DNA of 64,000 nt from NCBI GenBank assembly GCA_038373865.1, contig JAXGGA010004709.1:21302-85301 (forward strand). The letters run 5' to 3'. Shown here piece after piece: positions 59,601-64,000 of the stretch. Positions within the stretch are counted from its first letter, which is position 1. Every line of letters starts with the position of its first letter. The notes beneath the pieces were generated by a model that worked only from the letters and a program-made list of their open reading frames with translations, did not search any database and had not been told where the DNA came from. Source of the stretch: Uloborus plumipes. Taxonomy: Eukaryota; Arthropoda; Arachnida; Araneae; Uloboridae. Made by a program: the position numbers and the translations under genes.

Positions 59601-62600
59601 ATTGTAATGTTAAATTTTTTTTAGGAATATTCGTACTATCAAACCAGTTCAACTGCCACGAGAGAATTTTTTTAAAATATTTAGTTTCAGCTTCTAAGTA
59701 ATATACTTATGAGCGATTCCATACCAAATCACCGAAAAAAAAAAAGTTGGTCGCACGACCGACTCGGATTTTTTTTTAATTTGGTACACAGATTGATGGT
59801 ATAGAGGTATGAAAAAGCCCAAAAGGAAAGTTACCTGCTCTACTTATTTTCTGAGATACATGCCCTCAAAGTTTGTCCGCCACGTCAAAATACTAAAAAA
59901 GTAATGTTATTTAATCATTTTTTATAAAAAATCGTACTCATGCAAAATAAAAGTGTTAGATATCTATGGAAACTAGTTACTCCAGGCATTCTGAAAAAAA
60001 ATACTAGAACGTTCATAATGAAAATTGCCAAGGTACAGGGCTCTTTGAAGTTGTCACCACAAAAACTTGATTTTGCAGATTTTGCTAAAATTCAGGCATT
60101 TATTGCAAAAAAAGGCAAACAAAACCAAAGGTTTTCTCACTTTCTGGTAGTGTACAGGTCCTCCCTGTAAATTGTTACGCAATAAATTTTTTGGGTTTCT
60201 CACTCCTTCTTGGAAATATTTTAGCTTAAAAATAAGCCATAAGGCAAAAAATGCGTTTTTGGCCATCTTGGCAGCCATTTTTCTCATAAAGGGGGAGCAG
60301 TAGAAACTTTAATTTTTTTTAAAAACAAGCCACTGATATGTTAGCTATTCACAGGAAAAGAGTTTACTTTTGGTTATTTCTCCCAGTAAGAGATATCCTG
60401 CTGACAGTATATGCATGTTTTTCGCGACGACCATATGCTTTTGTTCCCCCTCTCATGGACTTAAAATTAATTAAACCAAAAAATAATTATATATTTATTA
60501 TTAGCTGTATTATCTACTCAATATGTCATGAAATTTAATTTATTAAATTATTGAACAATAAATTAGATAATTGATGAAAACAAGAAAAAGTATTTCTCTG
60601 ATGCCTGAGCATTATGCATTCATAATTATAAAGCACTAAATACTTTCTTGAGAAATTAATTAACATAAATGAGCTCTAAATAGTTATATTATAAGCAATA
60701 CCCAATCTTGTGATTGGGATAGTCCTGTTTTTAATTGAAGAATTTCTTGAATATCACATGAATATCAGGAAAATAAATGAGGTCTTTTCGTTTGATGTAG
60801 GATACTTTATGACAAATTTCTTTGATGGGCTACTAACTGAGCATGGTGATAAAGAGCTATTAATTTCAGCATCGAATTCCATTTTACCTTATTAACAGTT
60901 AAATATTTATAAAATAATTAAATAAATAATTTAATATGAAGCCATGCTTGAAGAATTAAAATTAGTGCAACTAATTTATTCCCATACTGATCTTTACAAA
61001 ATTGACATGCGTTGAGCACTGATAAGAACTGACAAGAAAAAGTTTACTCACTAAAATATTAGTTCACAGATACTATAAAGCATACATTCTATTTTCCACA
61101 AAATAATGCTGCAACAAAGAACAAGGGTATCCTCCTGTTTATAGCCATCAATCAGGAACATCCAATCACAAGATTGGGTATTGCCTATGAGATAAATATT
61201 CGAAGCTCCTTTATTTTAATTGATTTTTCAAGAAATTCTTTAGTACCTACCCCTTTATACCCTTGTTCTTTGTTGCAGTATTATTTTGTAGAAAATAGAA
61301 TGTACGCTTTATAGTATCTGTGAACTAGTATTTTAGTGAGTAAACTTATTCTTGTCAGTTCTTATCAGTATTCAACACATGTCAGTTTTGTAAAGATCAG
61401 TATGGGAATAAATTAGTTGCACTAATTTTAATTCTTCAAGCATGGCTTTATATTAAATTATTTATTTAATTATTTTATAAATATTTAACTGTTAATAAGG
61501 TAAAATGGAATTCGATGCTGAAATTAATAGCTCTTTATCACCATGCTCAGTTAGTAGCACATCAAATGAAATTTGTTATAAAGTATCCTACATCAAACAA
61601 AAAGACCTCATGTATTTTCCTGATATTCATGTGATATTCAAGAAATTCTTCAATTAAAAACAGGACTATCCCAATCACAAGATTGGGTATTGCTTATAAT
61701 ATAACTATTTAGAGCTCATTTATGTTAATTAATTTCTCAAGAAAGTATTTAGTGCTTTATAATTATGAATGCATAATGCTCAGGCATCAGAGAAATACTT
61801 TTTCTTGTTTTCATCAATTATCTAATTTATTGTTCAATGATTTAATAAATTAAATTTCATGACATATTGAGTAGATAATACAACTAATAATAAATATATA
61901 ATTATTTTTTGGTTTAATTAATTTTAAGTCCATGAGAGGGGGAACAAAAGCATATGGTCGTCGCGAAAAACATGCATATACTGTCAGCAGGATATCTCTT
62001 AATGGGAGAAATAACCAAAAGTAAACTCTTTTCCTGTGAATAGCTAACATATCAGTGGCTTGTTTTAAAAAAAAATTAAAGTTTCTACTGCTCCCCCTTT
62101 ACGAGAAAAATGGCTGCCAAGATGGCCAAAAACGCATTTTTTGCCTTATGGCTTATTTTTAAGCTAAAATATTTCCAAGAAGGAGTGAGAAACCCAAAAA
62201 ATTTATTGCGTAGCAATTTAGAGGGAGGACCTGTACACTACCAGAAAGTGAGAAAACCTTTGGTTTTGTTTGCCTTTTTTTGTAATAAATGCCTGAATTT
62301 TAGCAAAATCTGCAAAATCAAGTTTTTGTGGTGACAACTTCAAAGAGCCCTGTACCTTGGCAATTTTCATTATGAACGTTCTAGTATTTTTTTTTTCAGA
62401 ATGCCTGGAGTAACTAGTTTCCAGAGATATCTAACACTTTTATTTTGCATGAGTACGATTTTTTATAAAAAATTATTAAATAACATCACTTTTTTAGTAT
62501 TTTGACGTGGCGGACAAACTTTGAGGGCATGTATCTCAGAAAATAAGTGGAGCAGGTAACTTTCCTTTTGGGCTTTTTCATACCTCTATACCATCAATCT

Positions 62601-63243
62601 GTGTACCAAATTTAAAAAAAATCCGAGTCGGTCGTGCGACCCCCATTCGGTGATTTGGTATGGAATCGCTCTTATAGTAAAAATTGAGTATCTTTCTATG
62701 TATATATGTCCTGCTTCTTTCTCCCGAATGCCAATGAACTGAAAGTCGAACCAGATACCGATAGATTCGTAATTTTTCAGGCTTCATTAGTTTTAATTGA
62801 CATAAGGTTTGATAAAGGGATTCTGAAGAAATTAATTTTCTTTATCTGCCGAAAGCGAGGATGCGTCACCTGAGATCGCTTTCAGTTCTAAGGTAGCCCG
62901 TGCAAAGCTGGGCCATGCAGCTAGTTTAAACTAAAATACATGAAACATAAATATAGAAATTCAGGTGTACCTGTGTTTAAGGAATAATAGCATTATCAAA
63001 ATGTAATTTTTCAAAAATATTTAAAATGAATAAATAAACAAATTAATTTAAAAGAAACAAAAACAACAGATCTACTATGAAGACCAAAATACATCAATTG
63101 CTATGTACCCAATTTATTGCAGTTTCCTTCGGTATCTTGCGTAACTAGAGGAGGGCATACACATTTGATTCTTGCCCCATCCGTACTACAAGTACCCTGC
63201 TTGTTAATACAGTGGTCTTGGTTCTCCTTTAAATCACACTTGT
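32066..63243 (-). CDS. EGF-domain single-pass membrane protein gene (11 exons seen, 5' part outside window)
   Basis: Eleven minus-strand exons at 63243-63109, 59312-59173, 58080-58028, 54189-54014, 51827-51642, 49766-49623, 48211-48145, 39292-39234, 37921-37825, 34837-34771 and 32119-32066 all have AG/GT borders. Every junction keeps the frame (phases 1,0,2,1,1,1,2,1,2,0). The product of about 390 residues runs: EGF-like; an ~120-residue region that could be a SEA-like fold; EGF-like; calcium-binding-type EGF; EGF-like; one transmembrane helix; a ~40-residue cytoplasmic tail. No signal peptide is expected because the N-terminus is off the right edge. The domain order suggests a cell-surface adhesion or receptor-like protein. 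A distant Bm86/ATAQ-like relationship (tick EGF surface proteins) is possible but unproven. Confidence 0.82.
32120..33351. repeat. last intron: ~110-130-bp degenerate tandem repeats at 32945-33351
   Basis: Phrases such as ACTTACAGCTCTTGAAGCC, CTCTTGTGAAATAGACAATA and GAGAGTCGCCAAATTT recur at spacings of about 110-130 bp, resuming at 34067-34150 after the hAT insertion. 32120-32945 shows nothing. Confidence 0.6.
33360..34066. mobile_element. hAT non-autonomous element (CAGTGTTTCCGAACC ends)
   Basis: TIRs CAGTGTTTCCGAACCTTT and GGTTGGGAACCACTG with subterminal GATCGCCCC and ATCGCTCCC blocks are flanked by AAATAGAC (33352-33359, 34067-34074). The 707-bp interior is AT-rich with no transposase. 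CAGTGGTTCCCAACC is the classic Charlie/Tip100-type hAT end. Confidence 0.92.
34771..34837 (-). CDS. EGF-gene exon J: cytoplasmic tail
   Basis: 67 nt, phase 2 in and phase 0 out (donor GTGAGC). It encodes FKKSVAQSSYYDDTSSLTM then NMM. Basic residues just after the membrane and a SSYYDDTSS cluster suggest a phosphorylatable tail (inference). Confidence 0.82.
34962..36261. mobile_element. foldback Tc1/mariner-type element, ~600-bp arms
   Basis: TIRs start CACTGCGATGCAAAAGTTTAG and lie between TA dinucleotides (34960-34961, 36262-36263). Inverted similarity continues inward for most of each half (for example GCAAATATCCTTTGAAATGTG on both sides and CATCTACTTATGCTGTCAC near 35330 and 35680). No transposase ORF is recognisable. 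Confidence 0.85.
36264..37431. other. intron sequence with ATTT simple repeats
   Basis: 36600-36830 is an imperfect TTTATTCA-type low-complexity tract. Nothing else is recognised. Confidence 0.5.
37432..37660. mobile_element. MITE of the CACTGTAAAAAATGAA family, copy 1
   Basis: Left ACTGCAAAAAATGAACTG and right ATTCATTTTTTTAGTGTAG form the inverted ends. The interior has short repeats of TGTAAAATTAGCAATTTT. Two further copies lie at 51895-52350 and 58443-58860 in introns of the same gene. Confidence 0.65.
37825..37921 (-). CDS. EGF-gene exon I: transmembrane segment
   Basis: 97 nt, phase 1 in and phase 2 out (donor GTAAGT). After AEAGS comes MKIALIILSTMIIPFILFSV and YIFIKYKT: about 24 uninterrupted hydrophobic residues ending in a basic stop-transfer signal. 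The protein is therefore type I, with the EGF domains outside. Confidence 0.88.
37922..38835. other. intron sequence, nothing recognised
   Basis: AT-rich intronic DNA without gene, RNA or repeat borders that I can support. Confidence 0.5.
38839..39167. mobile_element. PIF/Harbinger-like MITE (GGCCTATTC ends), copy 1
   Basis: TIRs CGGCCTATTCTCATAAC and GTTATGTGAATAGGCCT with flanking TAA (38836-38838, 39168-39170). The 329-bp body is much more GC-rich than its surroundings. A sister copy lies at 54448-54781. Confidence 0.85.
39234..39292 (-). CDS. EGF-gene exon H: second half of the last EGF domain
   Basis: 59 nt, phase 2 in and phase 1 out (donor GTAAGA). It encodes CDAGYIGKYCDQPMHAPPT: the canonical C-x-GY-G-x-x-C end of an EGF domain followed by a short proline-containing stalk. 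Confidence 0.85.
39295..39900. other. intron sequence, nothing recognised
   Basis: Starts with a poly-A run at 39300. No further structure seen. Confidence 0.5.
40451..40692 (-). repeat. 3' LTR (242 bp) with 18-bp triplication
   Basis: Matches the other LTR except for two extra copies of TGTAGTATGTTTTGATAG at its outer (U5) end, accounting for the 36-bp length difference. Otherwise it differs at only a few positions, so the insertion is fairly young. Confidence 0.92.
40644..43868 (-). CDS. gag-protease-integrase polyprotein of the LTR element
   Basis: One uninterrupted 1074-codon frame. Residues 1-340 are gag: start MFRGARKEELKLLAEEIG, a charged coiled-coil-like stretch (about 60-115), and a capsid-like region. 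CYICGENHLARDC at about 348-360 is a zinc knuckle. ILDSGSQ at about 407-413 is the aspartic protease site. Integrase has an HHCC finger (about 612-652) and a DDE core at about D682, E740 and E776; the middle Asp is Glu in this copy. The region after integrase (about 980-1025) resembles the N-terminal lead-in of a reverse transcriptase, then breaks off into 3' terminal and LTR sequence. The order is therefore PR-IN-RT rather than the common PR-RT-IN, as in Gmr1-like elements. Confidence 0.85.
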   Translation of the reverse strand: MFRGARKEELKLLAEEIGLITTPEMKVIDLKELILNSDCYKNDEEFVEEYFNSMMSSRKAKEEEVRLDAQQTRELEKIKIEANLELEKTNAKLEFEKISLEREKIALEKVKLENQVENMDLRQVNFEPVTQISVENFINSVRTLTIPVPAKQEGWNLFFSSLERSFKTKHVPDEFKGEILLNLLGEKAANILVYIKDEEINDYNKLKNMVLREFEPTPLICLQNYQRARRMQDETHVQFASRLATSWDHYCNLRNVNDFDSLKELIVSDKLYQTLDQETAIHINIKQEESWFKPIKMARECDMFFASKGKSFSEVYSNYRASNNQNHQRNIPRQAHNQVRREENRKIECYICGENHLARDCAKKYSSLGKEDSIIAKVNSEYLKSPVALQPLKYVSVYVNGKEVNCILDSGSQIFVCNSNIFSDTCNDEFGSIYLSSAFGEKIEARLIKSVVTLTKDSFLNHPMECVIATTDKLNVQALMPPSLYESLCSINSEPTSSEENFLSGEAEDLQRLQFEEEKMEVTPKEEQEISNTFSVEDGSDDFNLNLDRNKLKHEQNNCSSLVKIRDELKLNKGNFTLIEDLIYHKDKILGEPVLQLVLPRCKVGVVLKLAHESVFGGHMGVKKTKERIRYNFFWPNMSSEIATFVQTCEGCQLRKAEKIGDRAPITPVGRPELPFEVVNIDVIGPIDPPSSRGHKYVLTMMDQHTRWPEAVPPLTAKSACDVLLPIFSRTGIPNIIASEQATHFKSVLTEEFTKGIGGSPSLSNPGYPASNGLVELRNRVLKDMLHHIIREDRRYWDRQLPFLLFSYREVPNTTTGVSPFKLLYSREARGPLSILKSPWAGEIHLPRNISQPVAEYLQEMKIKMEKSAESASFTAAQKQKAYADYFNRRSSVRHFNLLEKVVLLIPDSSNNIYARWAGPGEIVEHHPPHSYRVKLPDESVRRVHVNKIRKYYPRTLAIEVIVKDELAFETIYPTAGLSSSTAKKIIDKADLKHLDCVKKEQLLNLLEEHQFVFTGNVKIAKVGAYKIHFKPNASRRCHLSPYLRLSFIRVTHQSYVGGVEFVQVSPLIYMNWL
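40693..40700 (-). other. polypurine tract
   Basis: GTGGGGGG on the minus strand directly abuts the 3' LTR start, the usual primer site for plus-strand DNA synthesis. Confidence 0.8.
44006..44014 (-). other. primer-binding site, tRNA-Ser-like
   Basis: One base inside the 5' LTR, the minus strand reads TGGCGCAGT, complementary to a CCA-tailed tRNA 3' end. The nine bases and the following CGAC..ATTCGAAC fit a tRNA-Ser acceptor and T arm with a two-base interruption. The tRNA identity is from memory and tentative. Confidence 0.6.
44016..44221 (-). repeat. 5' LTR (206 bp)
   Basis: Complete LTR with a single copy of the 18-bp unit. It would hold the element's promoter; no TATA box is obvious. Confidence 0.92.
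44492..44583. repeat. (TA)n microsatellite
   Basis: About 90 bp of nearly pure TA. Another (AT)n tract at 46166-46199 and its continuation at 47571-47600 flank the Tc1-like element. Confidence 0.97.
45048..45346 (-). pseudogene. RT C-terminal fragment, left arm
   Basis: Minus-strand frame with FNFKVHSLIHFHSCLSKKVF, NIIISQISRYKKICNNN and a stop after SALKKP. It differs from the right-arm copy by very few residues (ENCYPAN versus ENCYLAN). Confidence 0.5.
45563..45864 (+). pseudogene. RT C-terminal (thumb-like) fragment, right arm
   Basis: About 100 codons: SFLDIYIKLEDKDANLALYD, then the same block as the left arm, ending SALKKP-stop. A FLDI motif followed by K-rich helical sequence and ISQISRYKKIC fits the region after the YxDD palm in Penelope-like and related RTs. 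No palm motifs and no GIY-YIG endonuclease are present. Confidence 0.5.
46200..47570. mobile_element. Tc1-like element with ~240-bp TIRs, inserted in a TA repeat
   Basis: Ends CAGGGTGTTCCGTAACAAAT and its inverse lie between TA dinucleotides of a (TA)n tract. Inverted similarity runs about 240 bp inward (46200-46440 versus 47335-47570). A related but different terminus (GGGGTGTCCCTTAAATATTG near 47171) sits inside, hinting at a second element end. Confidence 0.88.
46496..47054 (-). pseudogene. transposase N-terminal remnant with DUF4817-type helix-turn-helix
   Basis: Minus strand: MERFTDAELADMHLIYGLAN, GNRRAAQRLYRERY and a HRMFNNLHRNL helix match the N-terminal DUF4817 domain of Tc1-like elements. 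After a frameshift near 46800 a second helix-turn-helix region follows (EEHVLRTVRRNPSTSVRAVA, TSVHRALRRARLHP). It ends near LLPADYPIRERFAHWY with no DDE catalytic part, so the enzyme is incomplete. Confidence 0.8.
47571..48138. other. intron sequence with TA repeats at its left edge
   Basis: (TA)n to about 47620, then unassigned AT-rich sequence. Confidence 0.5.
48145..48211 (-). CDS. EGF-gene exon G: first half of the last EGF domain
   Basis: 67 nt, phase 1 in and phase 2 out (donor GTAAGT). It encodes PICSSKTCNNGKCDVSG and NQFYC, four of the six cysteines. The remaining two come from exon H, 8.9 kb downstream, so this EGF domain is split by the intron holding the LTR element. Confidence 0.85.
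48214..48619. other. intron sequence, nothing recognised
   Basis: No supported feature. Confidence 0.5.
48622..48796. mobile_element. pogo-like MITE, 175 bp
   Basis: CAGTTGAGTATCGATAATTC at the left and the imperfect inverse GAGCTATCGAGACTCGACTA at the right, flanked by TA (48620-48621, 48797-48798). Confidence 0.6.
48799..49622. other. intron sequence, nothing recognised
   Basis: AT-rich; no gene or repeat boundary visible. Confidence 0.5.
49623..49766 (-). CDS. EGF-gene exon F: calcium-binding EGF domain
   Basis: 144 nt, phase 1 in and out. It starts DIDEC, the calcium-ligand signature, and contains CSNNYGSYDCQC, which satisfies the C-x-(D/N)-x4-(Y/F)-x-C pattern for beta-hydroxylation. 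There are six cysteines in all (ending TVGC). This is the clearest domain call in the gene. Donor GTAAGA. Confidence 0.9.
49906..51376. mobile_element. foldback element split by a hAT insertion
   Basis: Left arm 49906-49981, continuing at 51180-51235, pairs with right arm 51245-51376: GTATAAAAACAGCGTTAAAA, GCAAGGATACTGC, CACGTGGTTCG, CGTTACAAG. The hinge is near 51242. Arms about 130 bp. No ORF or class signature. Confidence 0.7.
49982..51171. mobile_element. hAT non-autonomous element (GATTAATCGGC family), 1190 bp
   Basis: Same TAGGGATGCACCGAT ends and CCGATTAATCGG clusters as 6636-7362. The 8-bp duplication GTTACAAG is at 49974-49981 and 51172-51179. The interior is AT-rich and non-coding. 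Confidence 0.92.
51642..51827 (-). CDS. EGF-gene exon E: EGF-like domain
   Basis: 186 nt, phase 1 in and out. The six cysteines lie in NPCAPAMKKIHCGPNAEC, FLCTCSKGF and VHRC. A long insertion (RSYGIYYPFVDERTI) sits between cysteines five and six, longer than in typical EGF domains. The exon corresponds to one module, as usual for exon-shuffled EGF domains. Donor GTGAGT. Confidence 0.85.
51895..52350. mobile_element. MITE of the CACTGTAAAAAATGAA family, copy 2
   Basis: Left TACACTGTAAAAAATGAATG and right TATGTTTTGCAGTGTA. Internal repeats of TGTAAAATTGCTAATTTTGC. It begins 67 bp from exon E, upstream in gene direction. Confidence 0.7.
52351..54013. other. intron sequence, nothing recognised
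   Basis: No exon that keeps the gene's phase, no repeat borders. Confidence 0.5.
54014..54189 (-). CDS. EGF-gene exon D: central cysteine-containing region
   Basis: 176 nt, one base in and one out. It encodes SDSPTQNLLRCQIEVQFHYD, then charged sequence and SCTSKRENDTTCILPPR. Alternating polar and hydrophobic residues around RCQIEVQF look like beta strands, in keeping with a SEA-like fold (inference). Donor GTAATA. Confidence 0.78.
54448..54781. mobile_element. PIF/Harbinger-like MITE, copy 2
   Basis: Sister of 38839-39167, with ends AGAGCTATTCACATTACG and TAATGTGAATAGCGCT and flanking TTA (54445-54447, 54782-54784). Internal GC-rich body shared, including CCAGCATTCTAGAACGG. Confidence 0.85.
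54905..56233 (+). mobile_element. full-length mariner element
   Basis: TIRs CGAGGGCATTTCGAAAAGTA and its inverse (ending GAAACACCCTCG) between TA dinucleotides (54903-54904, 56234-56235). Length 1329 bp is typical. It sits in the intron between exons C and D, antisense to the gene. Confidence 0.95.
55067..56134 (+). pseudogene. mariner DD34D transposase with one visible nonsense codon
   Basis: A single frame from MVVAIQNSAKCEVRSVIRFL to NGGNYVEK-stop spans 355 codons, the usual mariner length. It is broken only by TGA at 55610-55612, where mariner transposases normally have Trp (…SLQ-stop-RHSNSP). The N-terminal paired helix-turn-helix domains (to about residue 110), a GRPS linker and the catalytic sites are all present: VTGDETWVYHH, LLHDNARPHTA and PPYSPDLAPSDFHLF. 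The second and third Asp are 34 apart (DD34D). A recently silenced copy; related active copies may exist elsewhere. Confidence 0.92.
56235..58020. other. intron sequence with T-rich simple repeats
   Basis: 56440-56580 is a TTTTACATTTT-type low-complexity tract. The rest is unassigned apart from the MITE at 56772. Confidence 0.5.
56772..56930. mobile_element. pogo-like MITE, 160 bp
   Basis: GTCAAACCTTGTTAAAACGA at the left and a diverged inverse ending TGTTCGACTG at the right, between TA dinucleotides (56770-56771, 56931-56932). Confidence 0.6.
58028..58080 (-). CDS. EGF-gene exon C: small internal exon
   Basis: 53 nt, phase 0 in and phase 2 out (donor GTAAAT). It encodes MKYLFGQYYDTLKVFKC; the Met is internal, not a start. 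It joins exons B and D in frame, which is the main support for so short an exon. Confidence 0.75.
58443..58860. mobile_element. MITE of the CACTGTAAAAAATGAA family, copy 3
   Basis: Left CACACTGTAAAAAATACATG, right TTATTTTTTGTAGTGCA, same TGTAAAATTGCTGCTTTACAG internal repeats as copy 2. An A15-17 run is at 58818-58832. Confidence 0.65.
59173..59312 (-). CDS. EGF-gene exon B: central region
   Basis: 140 nt, phase 1 in and phase 0 out (donor GTGAGT). It encodes ADFSYFVSFPLVRDKY, then a polar stretch with many S, N, D and E. It carries no cysteine and may be the first half of a SEA-like module. An acceptor-side polypyrimidine tract is present. Confidence 0.75.
59315..59706. other. intron sequence, nothing recognised
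   Basis: Includes an (AAAT)n tract at about 59370-59390. Confidence 0.5.
60054..60287 (-). other. 77-codon frame in the palindrome's left arm
   Basis: Starts MRKMAAKMAKNAFFALWLIF and stays open to a stop. The same frame is open in the right arm (62110-62334). No domain recognised; it is basic, with an aromatic-rich middle. It could be a remnant of an element-encoded protein or simply chance. Confidence 0.3.
62110..62334 (+). other. 74-codon frame in the palindrome's right arm
   Basis: Mirror of 60054-60287, starting MAAKMAKNAFFALWLIFKLK, with only a few residue changes (RSNLEGG versus RNNLQGG) and no stop gained. Confidence 0.3.
62672..62924 (+). mobile_element. Helitron-like remnant of the 1-2060 family
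   Basis: 62713-62797 matches the inverse of 890-970 (CTTTCTCCCGAATGCCAATG and AACTGAAAGTCGAACCAG). The 3' end shows a GCCC/GGGC hairpin and CTAG followed by T (62921-62924). The palindrome's right end lies at its 5' terminus. Confidence 0.65.
63109..63243 (-). CDS. EGF-gene exon A: EGF-like domain
   Basis: 135 nt, entering with two bases and leaving with one. It encodes six cysteines in EGF order (KCDLKENQDHC, GTC, KCVCPP, GNC). The donor is GTACAT, weaker than the others. This is the first exon visible; the preceding ones lie beyond 64000. Confidence 0.78.
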
Positions 63244-63348
63244 CTGAAATTAAAGTTAATGTTAATCAAGCAGTATTTAGAGTAATTATATTTATTTTAA
63301 AATAAGTAATAGCATGCAATAGTAAAATATCGTCTTTAAATGTCATTA

Positions 63349-63905
63349 GGTGCATTCAAGTTTTAAGGCCTCTGGTTTGTTTTCTCCAGACTGGAAAGAA
63401 CCAGAAACATGTGGCTTGTTTTAAAATGATCGTGCGTGCGTCGTCAATACATAAAAGAGCTGGTAGCACTACGACAGATGGAATTGTAGAGGCAGCGTCG
63501 AGAATGAGAGCTGTTTTAGATACTTAAAATGGCTGCGTTTCCATTACTTGAACAGCGTGCAATCATTTGTTTTCTGAATTTGCGAATTGTGACACGTGGT
63601 ATTCTCATGCTCCCTACTCACCTGACCTGCTTCCAAGTGACTTTTTGCTGTTTCCAACAATCAAAGACACTCACTCTTCGTGGTAAGCGAATATACCTGC
63701 AGTGTTGCTATTGCTTCAGCGATTTTTCAGTGGTCAAAACAGACTCCTAAAGAAACCATCGCCGCAGCCATGGGATTATATCATCGATGTTGTGAAAAGC
63801 GTGTACGTCTGCAGGGCGATTGATTTGAGTTTGCACCAGTTTCATAGTTTTCGGGTGAGTAGTTAGTTAGAAAGAAAATCCGAGGCCTTAGAGCTCGAAT
63901 GCACA
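63349..63905 (+). mobile_element. internally deleted mariner, same family as 14651-30017
   Basis: TIRs GGTGCATTCAAGTTTTAAGG and a diverged inverse ending GAATGCACA, between TA dinucleotides (63347-63348, 63906-63907). At 557 bp it has lost more than half of a normal mariner. Confidence 0.82.
63529..63800 (+). pseudogene. mariner transposase: N-terminus joined to C-terminus by deletion
   Basis: MAAFPLLEQRAIICFLNLRI is the start seen at 29418. After about 23 codons it jumps, in another frame, to SHAPYSPDLLPSDFLLFPTI, the third catalytic block, then to the C-terminal tail. The first two catalytic aspartates are gone. Confidence 0.85.
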
Positions 63906-63958
63906 TATCTGTACCTCAGAACCAGACTAACGTAAGTCCATTTTCGTCATTTTTCAGT

Positions 63959-64000
63959 AGAGGGGAAAAACGATGTATTCGACAATCGTTTTTCCCCTCT
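63959..64000. repeat. 16-bp perfect hairpin at the window edge
   Basis: AGAGGGGAAAAACGAT and its exact complement (63985-64000) are separated by 10 bases. The structure may continue beyond the window. Confidence 0.8.

Larger units (their letters stand above)
59711..62671. mobile_element. 2.96-kb near-perfect palindromic element
   Basis: Ends GAGCGATTCCATACCAAATC and its inverse, flanked by TTAT (59707-59710, 62672-62675). The left arm 59711-61128 pairs with 61254-62671, about 1.42 kb each, around a ~125-bp loop. The arms differ at scattered positions, so they are not a trivial mirror. The loop contains part of a third copy of arm sequence (AATCACAAGATTGGGTATTG). No transposase is recognised; the class is unknown. 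Confidence 0.88.

Noticed and set aside
60338..60538. 66-codon frame repeated at 61850-62050
   Set aside because: Conserved in both palindrome arms, but conservation of the DNA explains it; no domain, and the competing 75-codon frame is a better candidate.

Overview
This window is a transposon-packed piece of a eukaryotic, almost certainly arthropod and probably spider, genome. The evidence is the AT-rich DNA, a gene cut into small exons by kilobase introns, and many mariner, Tc1-like, hAT, PIF/Harbinger, Helitron and LTR elements. The gag N-terminus of the LTR element resembles proteins I associate with spider genomes; that point rests on memory of the family, not on a search. There is no bacterial-style operon, rRNA, tRNA gene or CRISPR array.

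Layout. 1-2.1 kb: a head-to-tail tandem Helitron-like array carrying a hAT MITE and a Harbinger-like MITE. 2.1-14.6 kb: mostly unassigned AT-rich DNA with MITEs, two tRNA-derived SINEs, two minisatellites and three weak candidate exons on the + strand. 14.65-30.02 kb: a nested pile of elements. A palindromic mariner holds a foldback element made of a ~171-bp satellite. That foldback holds a TIR element, which holds a composite of two inverted long-TIR elements flanked by a 12-bp duplication. The composite units carry a Helitron, and one Helitron copy carries a Tc1/mariner element. A Harbinger element sits separately in the satellite. 30.1-31.5 kb: a second tandem Helitron pair.

The main host gene is on the minus strand. 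Eleven exons (63243 down to 32066) have GT-AG borders and matching phases at every junction. They join into one frame encoding EGF-like domains, a central cysteine-containing (possibly SEA-like) region, a calcium-binding-type EGF domain, a final EGF domain, one transmembrane helix, a short cytoplasmic tail and a stop codon. The 5' part of the gene lies beyond the right edge of the window. Its introns hold nearly all the mobile elements between 32 and 63 kb.

Those intronic elements include a hAT MITE, a 1.3-kb foldback TIR element and a Ty3/gypsy-type LTR element with integrase placed before the start of the reverse transcriptase. That LTR element is inserted into a mariner remnant. There are also an inverted pair of reverse-transcriptase (Penelope-like?) fragments, a foldback Tc1-like element with a DUF4817-type domain, a hAT inside a foldback, a mariner with one visible nonsense codon, and a 2.96-kb near-perfect palindrome. 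Head-to-head inverted duplication of element ends is the recurring structural theme.
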